The notes under the pieces: model-generated
Told to the model about the DNA's origin: nothing
Seen by the model: only the letters and a program-made list of their open reading frames with translations
The model's database searches: none
Part shown: piece by piece, positions 1-7,340 of the stretch
Position numbering within the stretch: position 1 is the stretch's first letter
Layout: every line of letters begins with the position of its first letter
Assembly (NCBI GenBank): GCA_937895975.1
Contig: CALBLG010000149.1
Coordinates: forward strand, 1 to 14,055
Direction of reading: 5' to 3'
Length of the DNA: 14,055 bases
DNA from: an uncultured Slackia sp.
GTDB taxonomy: Bacteria; Actinomycetota; Coriobacteriia; Coriobacteriales; Eggerthellaceae
Made by a program: the position numbers and the translations under genes

Positions 1-873
1 GCCCGTGGAACCAGCGCCCACGATGGTGTGCAGCTCATCGATGAACAGGATGATGCGGCCATTGCTCTGCTTCACTTCGCGCAGCACGGCCTTCAAACGG
101 TCTTCGAACTCGCCACGGTATTTCGCGCCTGCAACCATCGCGCCCAAATCAAGCGCGATAACGTCATGGTCTTTCAGGCTGGACGGCACATCGCCCGCGA
201 CGATTCGCTGGGCCAAGCCCTCGACGATTGCCGTTTTGCCCACGCCAGGCTCGCCAATAAGCACGGGGTTGTTCTTCGTGCGACGGGAGAGCACCTGAAT
301 GGTGCGGCGAATTTCATCGGAGCGGCCGATAACCGGGTCGAGCTTGCCCTCGCGAGCCTGCTGCGTAAGGTTTTGACCATACTGGTTCAGCGCGTCAAGC
401 TCGGCCTTGCTTTGCTGGTCGGTTACGCGCGTGTCGCCACGAAGGTCGTCGTAGGCCTCTTCGATGGTCTTGCGCGTTACGCCCGCGCCGTTGAGGATTT
501 TGCCCGCCTGGCCGTTGTCTTCAGTCAGCGCAATAAGCAAATGCTCGCTGGTGGCGTAGGCGTCGCCCATTTTCTCGGCGGCTTTCACCGCATTGTCGAT
601 GACTTTGATCAGCTGCTGCGAAGGAATGGGCATGCCCATCACGCCGCCCGTGACCTTCGGGCCGTTGGCGATTGCCTTGTCGACGTTCGTCTTCAGCATG
701 GCCGGGTCGGCGCCTACGCGCTTGATGATGGCCGAGATATTGTTCTCACCCGCATCGAGCAGGGCTTTCAGCAAATGGATGGGCTCGACCGACGAAGTAT
801 CGGCGTCGCCCGCAACGCTCATGGCCGACTGAAAGGCCTCTTGAGCGGTCACTGCAAGTTTGTCGAGTCTCAT
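1..873 (-). CDS. clpB: ClpB disaggregase, N-terminal part (runs off window edge)
   Basis: ClpB is a cytoplasmic AAA+ disaggregase that threads aggregated protein through a hexamer, working with DnaK, DnaJ and GrpE. The visible 291 codons stay open to base 1, so the gene is cut by the window, not broken. Residues 1-145 form the Clp N-terminal repeat domain. The first AAA+ module follows, with Walker A GEPGVGKT at 207-214, a pore-loop-type KYRGEFEDRL at 251-260 and Walker B IILFIDE at 274-280. The middle coiled coil and second AAA+ module lie outside. The ATG at 873 is preceded by AGGAAGGAG (882-890) with 8-nt spacing. It is the last visible gene of the dnaK operon, 84 bp after hspR, so shared heat-shock control by HspR is inferred. 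ClpC is a less likely alternative: the chaperone neighbours and the GAGSTG after Walker B favour ClpB. Confidence 0.96.
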   Translation of the reverse strand, partial: MRLDKLAVTAQEAFQSAMSVAGDADTSSVEPIHLLKALLDAGENNISAIIKRVGADPAMLKTNVDKAIANGPKVTGGVMGMPIPSQQLIKVIDNAVKAAEKMGDAYATSEHLLIALTEDNGQAGKILNGAGVTRKTIEEAYDDLRGDTRVTDQQSKAELDALNQYGQNLTQQAREGKLDPVIGRSDEIRRTIQVLSRRTKNNPVLIGEPGVGKTAIVEGLAQRIVAGDVPSSLKDHDVIALDLGAMVAGAKYRGEFEDRLKAVLREVKQSNGRIILFIDELHTIVGAGSTG

Positions 874-922
874 AAATGTATCTCCTTCCTAGTGGGAAGA
901 ATCTCCTAATGTCGAATGCGCC

Positions 923-939
923 GAATGCTCAAAGCATTC
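923..939. repeat. Small perfect inverted repeat in the hspR-clpB gap
   Basis: GAATGC (923-928), a 5-nt loop and GCATTC (934-939) form a perfect 6-bp stem in the 84-bp gap between the hspR stop and the clpB ribosome binding site. There is no T-run on either side, so it does not look like a terminator. It could be an RNA processing or stability hairpin that sets clpB level relative to the upstream genes, or a regulator site. It does not match the HAIR or CIRCE consensus. Confidence 0.35.
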
Positions 940-957
940 AGGCGGGACAGCGTAACC

Positions 958-1329
958 TTAGTAGTCTTCTTGGGTGCTCGCGGGCAACATCAGGCGCGAC
1001 ACGCTTTCGCGCGTTTCGAGCTCGTGCACGCGGTCGGCCAGGCGACGCACCTTTTTATGCAGGTCGTCGATTTCCTCGTCGCGCTCGTCTAGGCGGCCCT
1101 TCAAATCCAGGATTCGAATGACGCCCGCCAAGTTGATGCCTTCGCCCGTAAGCTCGTTTATCAGCTCGAGGCGTTCGATATCGGCCTGCGAATACATGCG
1201 TGTATTGCCACTGGTGCGTTGGGGGCTCACCAGGCCTTTTTGCTCATAAATGCGCAAGGTCTGCGGATGTACGCCCGCAAGCTGCGCAGCCACGCCGATC
1301 ATGTACAGCGGTGTGTGCCTGTCTGCCAT
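958..1329 (-). CDS. hspR: HspR, MerR-family heat-shock repressor
   Basis: A 123-residue MerR-family DNA-binding protein. In actinobacteria HspR represses the dnaK operon, using DnaK as co-repressor, so repression lifts when misfolded proteins titrate DnaK. The MerR-type winged helix-turn-helix is at about residues 8-75 (helix region IGVAAQLAGVHPQTLRIYEQ; wing region RTSGNTRMYS; then the IERL helix). A charged coiled coil follows (about 80-115, DERDEEIDDLHKKVRRLADR). No cysteine cluster or metal/drug-binding effector domain is present, as expected for HspR. The ATG at 1329 has SD GGAGGT (1335-1340) at 5-nt spacing, touching the dnaJ stop, so the two are translationally linked. Its place directly after dnaJ is the standard actinobacterial arrangement. 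Confidence 0.95.
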   Translation of the reverse strand: MADRHTPLYMIGVAAQLAGVHPQTLRIYEQKGLVSPQRTSGNTRMYSQADIERLELINELTGEGINLAGVIRILDLKGRLDERDEEIDDLHKKVRRLADRVHELETRESVSRLMLPASTQEDY

Positions 1330-1339
1330 CGCGTACCTC

Positions 1340-2317
1340 CTACACGCCTAAATGTTCGCGAACGTTGTGGCCCGCATGCTCGGTTGCGGCCTGGAAATCG
1401 ATCATGGCCTGCTCTTGTTGCTCGGTCATGTGCTTCGGAATTTCCACGTGGAACGTCACGCGCAGCGCGCCGTTGCCGCCGCCCTTCACGTTCGGGGCGC
1501 CCTTGCCGCTAATTTTCAGCTGCGTGCCGTCTTGCGAACCCGCCGGCACACTGACGCGAATCTTCGTGCCGTCGGGCGCGGGAATGACGATCTTCGCACC
1601 CAGCGCCGCCTCCGAAACCGTAACGGGCACCGTCATAAGCACGTCGGCGCCATGGCGCGAGTACAGCGGATGCTCGCTGATTTTCGTCGCAACCAGCAAA
1701 TCGCCCGCCGGGCCGCCGTTCGCGCCCGCGGCGCCCTTGCCGCGGAAACGCACGCGGCCGCCGTCGACAGCGCCCGCCGGCACTTTCACGTCCAACGTTT
1801 CCACACCACCCTGGGGGTTGCGCACGCTGATTTTCTTCGTGCAGCCGTGGAACGCCTCGTCGAAGCTCACGTTCAGCGTGACATTCATGTCGCGGCCCTT
1901 TTGCGGCTGCGGTTGGTATTGCCCGCCAAAACCCGAGCCGCCGAAGCCGCCACCAAAAATATCGTCGACATTGAACCCGCCAGCGCCCGCAACGCCTTCG
2001 CCGCGGCGAATGCTGTCGAGGATGTCGGCCCAGCTGCCGAAGCCGCCAAAGCCTTGGCCGGCCCCGCCTGCGCCGCCGCCCCAGCCATACGGAATGCGCT
2101 GCTCATCGGCCGTTCCGTATTGGTCGTACAGCTTGCGCTTCTTTTTGTCGCTGAGAACCTCGTATGCTTCGTTGATTTCCTTGAACTTTTCCTCATCGCC
2201 GCCCGCATCGGGGTGATTCTTGCGCGCGAGCTTGCGATATGCCTTCTTTATCTCTTCGTCCGTGGCGCTGCGGGAAACCCCGAGCGTCTTGTAGTAATCA
2301 GGCTTAGTGGCTGCCAC
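1340..2317 (-). CDS. dnaJ: DnaJ-family co-chaperone lacking the zinc finger (class B / CbpA-like)
   Basis: A J-domain protein that stimulates the DnaK ATPase and delivers substrates. The J domain spans about residues 7-70, with HPD at 35-37. A Gly/Phe-rich region follows (about 78-135), with a DDIFGG motif. Two beta-sandwich substrate-binding domains follow (from GRDMNVTLNVSFDEAFHG onward), then a C-terminal dimer region. No CxxCxGxG zinc-finger repeats occur; only one cysteine (in FHGCTK) is visible in this region. At 325 residues it is shorter than zinc-finger DnaJ (about 375-390) and close to CbpA. It starts with GTG, supported by AAGGAGGT and about 8-nt spacing; an upstream ATG is not needed. 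It lies 62 bp after grpE and 10 bp before hspR. Calling it dnaJ follows operon position; by architecture it is a class B J-protein. Confidence 0.93.
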   Translation of the reverse strand: MAATKPDYYKTLGVSRSATDEEIKKAYRKLARKNHPDAGGDEEKFKEINEAYEVLSDKKKRKLYDQYGTADEQRIPYGWGGGAGGAGQGFGGFGSWADILDSIRRGEGVAGAGGFNVDDIFGGGFGGSGFGGQYQPQPQKGRDMNVTLNVSFDEAFHGCTKKISVRNPQGGVETLDVKVPAGAVDGGRVRFRGKGAAGANGGPAGDLLVATKISEHPLYSRHGADVLMTVPVTVSEAALGAKIVIPAPDGTKIRVSVPAGSQDGTQLKISGKGAPNVKGGGNGALRVTFHVEIPKHMTEQQEQAMIDFQAATEHAGHNVREHLGV

Positions 2318-2346
2318 TGTGCGCCACCTCCTTATCGGTTCCTACA

Positions 2347-2374
2347 AAGAAGGCGAGCTGGTGCCCGCCTTCTT
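2347..2374 (-). terminator. Intercistronic hairpin between grpE and dnaJ (attenuator or stability element)
   Basis: A perfect 9-bp stem (AAGAAGGCG 2347-2355 with CGCCTTCTT 2366-2374, 10-nt loop) starts 5 bases after the grpE stop. On the minus-strand transcript it is followed only by TTTG, a weak U-tract. A partial terminator or a 3'-end stabilising hairpin is more plausible than full termination, because dnaJ, hspR and clpB have no other obvious promoter nearby. Confidence 0.45.
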
Positions 2375-2379
2375 CAACG

Positions 2380-3069
2380 CTATTCTTCTTCGGGCTTTTC
2401 GGCCTCGCGCTTCGGACCGCCAGTAGAGATGGTGACCATTGCTGGGCGAATGACTTTCTTGCCCAGGCGGTAACCCTTCTGGTATACCTGCGCGACCGTT
2501 TCGTCGGGCACGCTTGCGTCCTCCACCTGGCCCACCGCCTGGTGTTCAAGCGCGTCAAACGCCTGACCGGCCGGGTCGATGGCCTCGAGCCCATGCTTTT
2601 CGAGCGAGTCGGAAAGCTTGGTGGCGATGGCCTTCACACCGTCGAGCAGGCCCGCTTCCCCATTGGCTTCGGCGTGCGCGATGGCACGCTCGAAGTCGTC
2701 AACGATGGGAAGCAAATCGCCCATCAGCTTCTCGGCTGCGCGAACGCGCATTTCGGAAGCTTCCTCGGCCGTGCGCTTGCGGTAGTTATCCCACTCGGCC
2801 TGCAGGCGCAGGTACTTGTCGCGCATGGCGGCCGCTTCAGCCTCGGCCTTGGCAACGCGTTCGGCGTCAGCTACCACAGCTTCAGCCTCTTCGACCACGG
2901 ATTCGGCTTCATCGGCCTCGCCATCGGCGGCCTTGTCCTCAACATCAGTCGGCTCGGCCTCGGGGGCCGGGGCGGCCGCTTCAGCCGCCCCTTCGGTCAC
3001 ATCGTCTGCGCCGTCGATAGGAATCTCACGAGGCTCCTGGGCGGCTTTCTTTTTACCGTCCTTGCTCAT
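2380..3069 (-). CDS. grpE: GrpE nucleotide exchange factor
   Basis: GrpE is the dimeric ADP-release factor of DnaK. The 229-residue product begins with a lysine-rich start and a long Ala/Glu/Asp-rich, probably disordered segment (about 10-75). A long coiled-coil dimerisation helix follows (about 65-115, including RDKYLRLQAEWDNYRKRTAEE). A four-helix-bundle segment (LLPIVDDFERAI) and the C-terminal beta domain with the GrpE signature (VYQKGYRLGKKVIRPAMVTI, about 193-212) complete it. The start at 3069 is 2 bases after the dnaK stop. Its SD-like GAAGGGA (3077-3083) lies inside the dnaK 3' end, so translation is probably coupled to dnaK. The acidic N-terminus is longer than in E. coli GrpE (about 197 residues) but usual for high-GC actinobacteria. 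Confidence 0.97.
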   Translation of the reverse strand: MSKDGKKKAAQEPREIPIDGADDVTEGAAEAAAPAPEAEPTDVEDKAADGEADEAESVVEEAEAVVADAERVAKAEAEAAAMRDKYLRLQAEWDNYRKRTAEEASEMRVRAAEKLMGDLLPIVDDFERAIAHAEANGEAGLLDGVKAIATKLSDSLEKHGLEAIDPAGQAFDALEHQAVGQVEDASVPDETVAQVYQKGYRLGKKVIRPAMVTISTGGPKREAEKPEEE

Positions 3070-3071
3070 GA

Positions 3072-4985
<1,914 letters not shown>

Positions 4986-5010
4986 ATCGATTCAGCCCTT
5001 TCTCGTTGAC

Positions 5011-5032
5011 GGGGCCGCATCTGCGCGGCCCC
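5011..5032 (-). promoter_or_regulatory. dnaK leader hairpin 1 (next to the SD)
   Basis: GGGGCCGC (5011-5018), a 6-nt loop and GCGGCCCC (5025-5032) form a perfect 8-bp GC-only stem in the dnaK 5' untranslated region. It ends about 7 nt upstream of the ribosome binding site. There is no U-run after it, so it is not a terminator. It may affect ribosome access or mRNA stability. Confidence 0.5.
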
Positions 5033-5035
5033 GCT

Positions 5036-5051
5036 GGCGGCTTGCGCCGCC
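5036..5051 (-). promoter_or_regulatory. dnaK leader hairpin 2 with GNRA tetraloop
   Basis: In the minus-strand transcript GGCGGC, loop GCAA and GCCGCC form a perfect 6-bp stem capped by a GNRA tetraloop (GCAA). It lies only 3 nt from hairpin 1, so the two could stack coaxially. GNRA loops are unusually stable and often dock into receptors, which suggests a selected RNA structure, not chance GC content. Confidence 0.5.
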
Positions 5052-5078
5052 GACTGCTTTTACCTTGTTTCGTTGGCT

Positions 5079-5107
5079 CGGGGCTTCGCGGCGCTTTGGC
5101 AGCCCCG
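5079..5107 (-). promoter_or_regulatory. dnaK leader hairpin 3
   Basis: CGGGGCT (5079-5085) pairs with AGCCCCG (5101-5107) around a 15-nt loop, giving a perfect 7-bp stem. It begins about 25 nt after the predicted transcription start. It is the most upstream of three consecutive hairpins in the dnaK leader. Confidence 0.4.
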
Positions 5108-5138
5108 CGTTCTCTCGAACCCTCTTGGTACAATTGGC

Positions 5139-5167
5139 AATATAAAATCTAAGTGCTTCATTGTCAA
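5139..5167 (-). promoter_or_regulatory. Sigma-70-type promoter of the dnaK operon
   Basis: Read on the minus strand, TTGACA (5167-5162) is a perfect -35. A 17-nt spacer separates it from TATATT (5144-5139), a good -10. Predicted start of transcription is near 5132, giving a leader of about 147 nt before dnaK. It lies in a locally AT-rich patch, in contrast to the surrounding GC-rich DNA. A primary-sigma promoter controlled by a repressor fits HspR-type regulation. Confidence 0.85.
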
Positions 5168-5180
5168 CTTATCTGACAAT
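5160..5180. promoter_or_regulatory. Operator-like inverted repeat over the dnaK -35 (HAIR-geometry candidate)
   Basis: ATTGTCA (5160-5166), a 7-nt spacer and TGACAAT (5174-5180) form a perfect 7-7-7 palindrome that includes the -35 hexamer. The HspR operator HAIR has the same layout (CTTGAGT, 7 nt, ACTCAAG) but different arms; only the TTG core is shared. The position would let a bound repressor block RNA polymerase. Binding by the HspR encoded downstream is inferred; another repressor is possible. Confidence 0.55.
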
Positions 5181-5318
5181 TTATTTTGCACGTTACTTAA
5201 CTGTCACTTTGAATGATTATTTAAATGGCTTGCAGGGTAATGATTTACGAGATTCGTTTGCATATCGAAGCCGCTCGAGCCAAACAACCGCACACGAACG
5301 AATCAACGCAAAATGAAA

Positions 5319-5351
5319 ACGCCGCTCGCGGGGAGGGAATGCGAGCGGCGT
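5319..5351 (-). terminator. Rho-independent terminator of the flavoprotein gene
   Basis: ACGCCGCTCGC (5319-5329) and GCGAGCGGCGT (5341-5351) form a perfect 11-bp stem with an 11-nt loop. On the minus-strand transcript it is followed by TTTTCATTTT. It lies about 55 nt after the reductase stop codon and upstream of the dnaK promoter, so it insulates the heat-shock operon from read-through. Confidence 0.9.
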
Positions 5352-5406
5352 GCAAAATGGCGAACCTATGGGAGGGAGATTCGCCCGAATTATTTCATTG
5401 AAAGGT

Positions 5407-7122
5407 TTACAGATCGCCGGCAAGCTTGCGCGCTACATGGCGGCCCTGAGTAGAAGATCGGCCCGAAGCGCAACCGACGATGTATTCGGGGTAATTCCCG
5501 CTGAAGAAGCTGCCCGAAACGTCGCCAGCAGCATAAAGCCCCTCGATAGGCTCGTCGTTTTCGCCGAGGACTTGGCATTCGCCGTTGATTCGAAGGCCGT
5601 CGATCGTAGTAAGCAACGTGCCGCCGAACCACAGGCCGTAAAACGGCGCCGTGCGAATGGCGGACAGGCGGTAAGCCTCTTTGCCGTAATCATCGTCGAC
5701 CTGGGCGTCGTACTGTTGATTGTAGCGATCGACCTGCTCGAGGAATGCCTTTTTCGCATCGCCCTCGAAGCCGAGTTCGTCGGCAAGCTCCTCTATGGTG
5801 TCGGCCTTCTTCAAATAGCCAGTGTCGCGCGAGGTGGCAACGAATTCTTCGACAGGCATGCCGGCAGCCATCATCTGGTTCGCGAAGGCAGAGCAGCCAA
5901 TGGTCGAGAAGCGAAGAATATCATCGCTCGCATTGCCGTCGAAGATCTGGCACCACACGCCACCGGGTTGCTGGCCGGCCTGGAAGCAGAACGTGTCGTA
6001 TGGAGTGGACTCGTTGGCAAAGCGCACGCCATTGCGATTGACCTTCATGAACGGCTGGCTGCCAATATTCTCCTGATATATGGTGCCCGGGAACGCGGCA
6101 TCGTCGCCTTTGCCCACATAGCCCGCGTCAACGCCCACTTCAACGGCACCGCGGTCGAAAATCATGGGCGCAGCGTCGGGGTCTTTCACGCCGCCGGCCC
6201 ACAGGCCCGCCTTCAGGCCCACGCCATCGTCGGCCGGGTTGTAGCTCGACGACGTGCAGCAACCGACAGCAGCGGGCTGCAATGCCTGCATCATAGTGGG
6301 ATTGGCGGGATACCCACCAGTAGCGAGCAGCGTATTCTTGGCATTCACCTGCGTATATCCATCAGACGTCTTAAAGATGGCGCCCGTCACTTTGCCTTCA
6401 TCGTGCACAAGTTTCACCAATTCGTAGCCGAAACGCACGCTATCGGCCGCCTTGTCCTGCACGAGCGAAAGAAGCACGTCGTTGCGCATGGGCTCGGAAT
6501 ACGGCGTGAGGTAAACGTGCTGAAGCACGGGCAGCATATAGTCGGTGCCGCCCGTTTGATGGTCGCCCGGCATGTCAACAACGACCTGCTTTCCAGCAGC
6601 CTGCATCATGGGATCGATCCAGTCAAACATCTCGGCCGACTCGTCAATCCACATTTTGATAACGTCCTGGTTGCACTTGCCCGACGCATAGCGCGTGAGT
6701 TCGTTCATCAGCTTCAGGCCGTCAACCTGGCCGCCTTGGGCAAGCGCAGCCTTAGAGTTCACGATGCCCCAATACTCGCGCGTCTCGGTTACCTTGCTAT
6801 TCTTTTCGGCCAAGATGAAATTCATGCCCAGGTCGGCCGCCGTGCCAGCGGCGCACATGCCCGCCGTGCCCGCGCCGATAATAAGAAAATCGGTTTCTTC
6901 GGTATTCTTGATATCGCTTGAAGCAATTTCCGGTTCCGCGCCGAGCCACGCAGGGTTGCCGGAATCGACCGCGGCAGAAGCCGCGGGCTCTTTTTCGGAA
7001 GAGTTTGCGGCAGGCGAGCAACCAGCGAGGCCCGCACCCGCAGCGGCCACCCCCGCAAGCGCCGCGCCCGTTAAGAAATTGCGACGAGACACGCCGCGAT
7101 TCATGGTTTCCTTGATACCCAT
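5407..7122 (-). CDS. Tat-exported FAD-dependent reductase, fumarate/urocanate reductase superfamily, substrate unknown
   Basis: A 571-residue FAD_binding_2 flavoprotein. The N-terminus carries a twin-arginine signal (SRRNFLT, 12-18), a hydrophobic stretch and a lipobox LAGC (32-35), suggesting a lipid-anchored protein outside the membrane. The FAD Rossmann motif is GAGTAG (83-88), with an acidic ribose-binding residue near E106. The C-terminal FAD motif is LYAAGDVSG (529-537). Fumarate-type catalytic residues are absent: NE..TRD is NESTPYD (370-376), HHTMGGL is TTIDGL, and the NR of the final loop is GNYPEY (542-547). The substrate is therefore probably not fumarate or urocanate. There are no CxxCH haem motifs and no cytochrome gene beside it, so electrons must come from a partner encoded elsewhere. 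The start at 7122 is chosen over 7167 because AAGGAGG (7128-7134) sits 5 nt upstream and it puts the Tat motif near the N-terminus. It is divergent from a LuxR regulator. Confidence 0.88.
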   Translation of the reverse strand: MGIKETMNRGVSRRNFLTGAALAGVAAAGAGLAGCSPAANSSEKEPAASAAVDSGNPAWLGAEPEIASSDIKNTEETDFLIIGAGTAGMCAAGTAADLGMNFILAEKNSKVTETREYWGIVNSKAALAQGGQVDGLKLMNELTRYASGKCNQDVIKMWIDESAEMFDWIDPMMQAAGKQVVVDMPGDHQTGGTDYMLPVLQHVYLTPYSEPMRNDVLLSLVQDKAADSVRFGYELVKLVHDEGKVTGAIFKTSDGYTQVNAKNTLLATGGYPANPTMMQALQPAAVGCCTSSSYNPADDGVGLKAGLWAGGVKDPDAAPMIFDRGAVEVGVDAGYVGKGDDAAFPGTIYQENIGSQPFMKVNRNGVRFANESTPYDTFCFQAGQQPGGVWCQIFDGNASDDILRFSTIGCSAFANQMMAAGMPVEEFVATSRDTGYLKKADTIEELADELGFEGDAKKAFLEQVDRYNQQYDAQVDDDYGKEAYRLSAIRTAPFYGLWFGGTLLTTIDGLRINGECQVLGENDEPIEGLYAAGDVSGSFFSGNYPEYIVGCASGRSSTQGRHVARKLAGDL

Positions 7123-7340
7123 TGTTCCCTCCTTGGTTTGCGTGAAGCATTTCAATCTGCGTTGCACACACTACGTTCTCAAACCGCCAAGCGCGTCACC
7201 CCAAGGCAGCGAAACAGCATCACCACGCATTCGAACAGGCACTATGGCATTTTTTGCGGAAAATATCGCCCTCACAGGGTGAGGTTCCCGACACCTCGAG
7301 AGACAGTGTTTCGCTACACTTTTACCAGGGAGGGGATTAC
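7123..7340. promoter_or_regulatory. Divergent control region between reductase and LuxR regulator
   Basis: This 218-bp gap must hold promoters for both genes. It contains two palindromes, CCTCAC-AGG-GTGAGG at 7270-7284 and AGTGT-6 nt-ACACT at 7305-7320, both on the LuxR-gene side; these are candidate operators or leader structures. For the reductase a weak promoter candidate on the minus strand is TTGAGA (7182-7177), 17 nt, CAGATT (7159-7154). I found no convincing sigma-70 promoter for the regulator; it may be activator-dependent. Confidence 0.45.

Noticed and set aside
28..909. 293-codon plus-strand frame opposite clpB
   Set aside because: The minus strand encodes an uninterrupted ClpB N-terminus with Walker A and B motifs; the plus frame has no recognisable content.
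5133..5318. Possible small gene or CRISPR-like repeats in the AT-rich gap between dnaK and the reductase terminator
   Set aside because: Only the dnaK promoter and its palindrome are supported; the rest shows no repeated units and no start with an SD.
5350..6921. 523-codon open frame on the plus strand opposite the reductase gene
   Set aside because: It begins beside the reductase terminator and lies antisense to the clear FAD protein; no domain or supported start.
7123..7167. 15-codon N-terminal extension of the reductase
   Set aside because: It would overlap the strong SD used by the ATG at 7122 and push the twin-arginine motif further from the N-terminus than usual.
7254..7340. 29-codon N-terminal extension of the LuxR regulator
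   Set aside because: No SD precedes the ATG at 7254 and the extension covers the candidate operator palindromes; the ATG at 7341 has a strong SD at the right distance.
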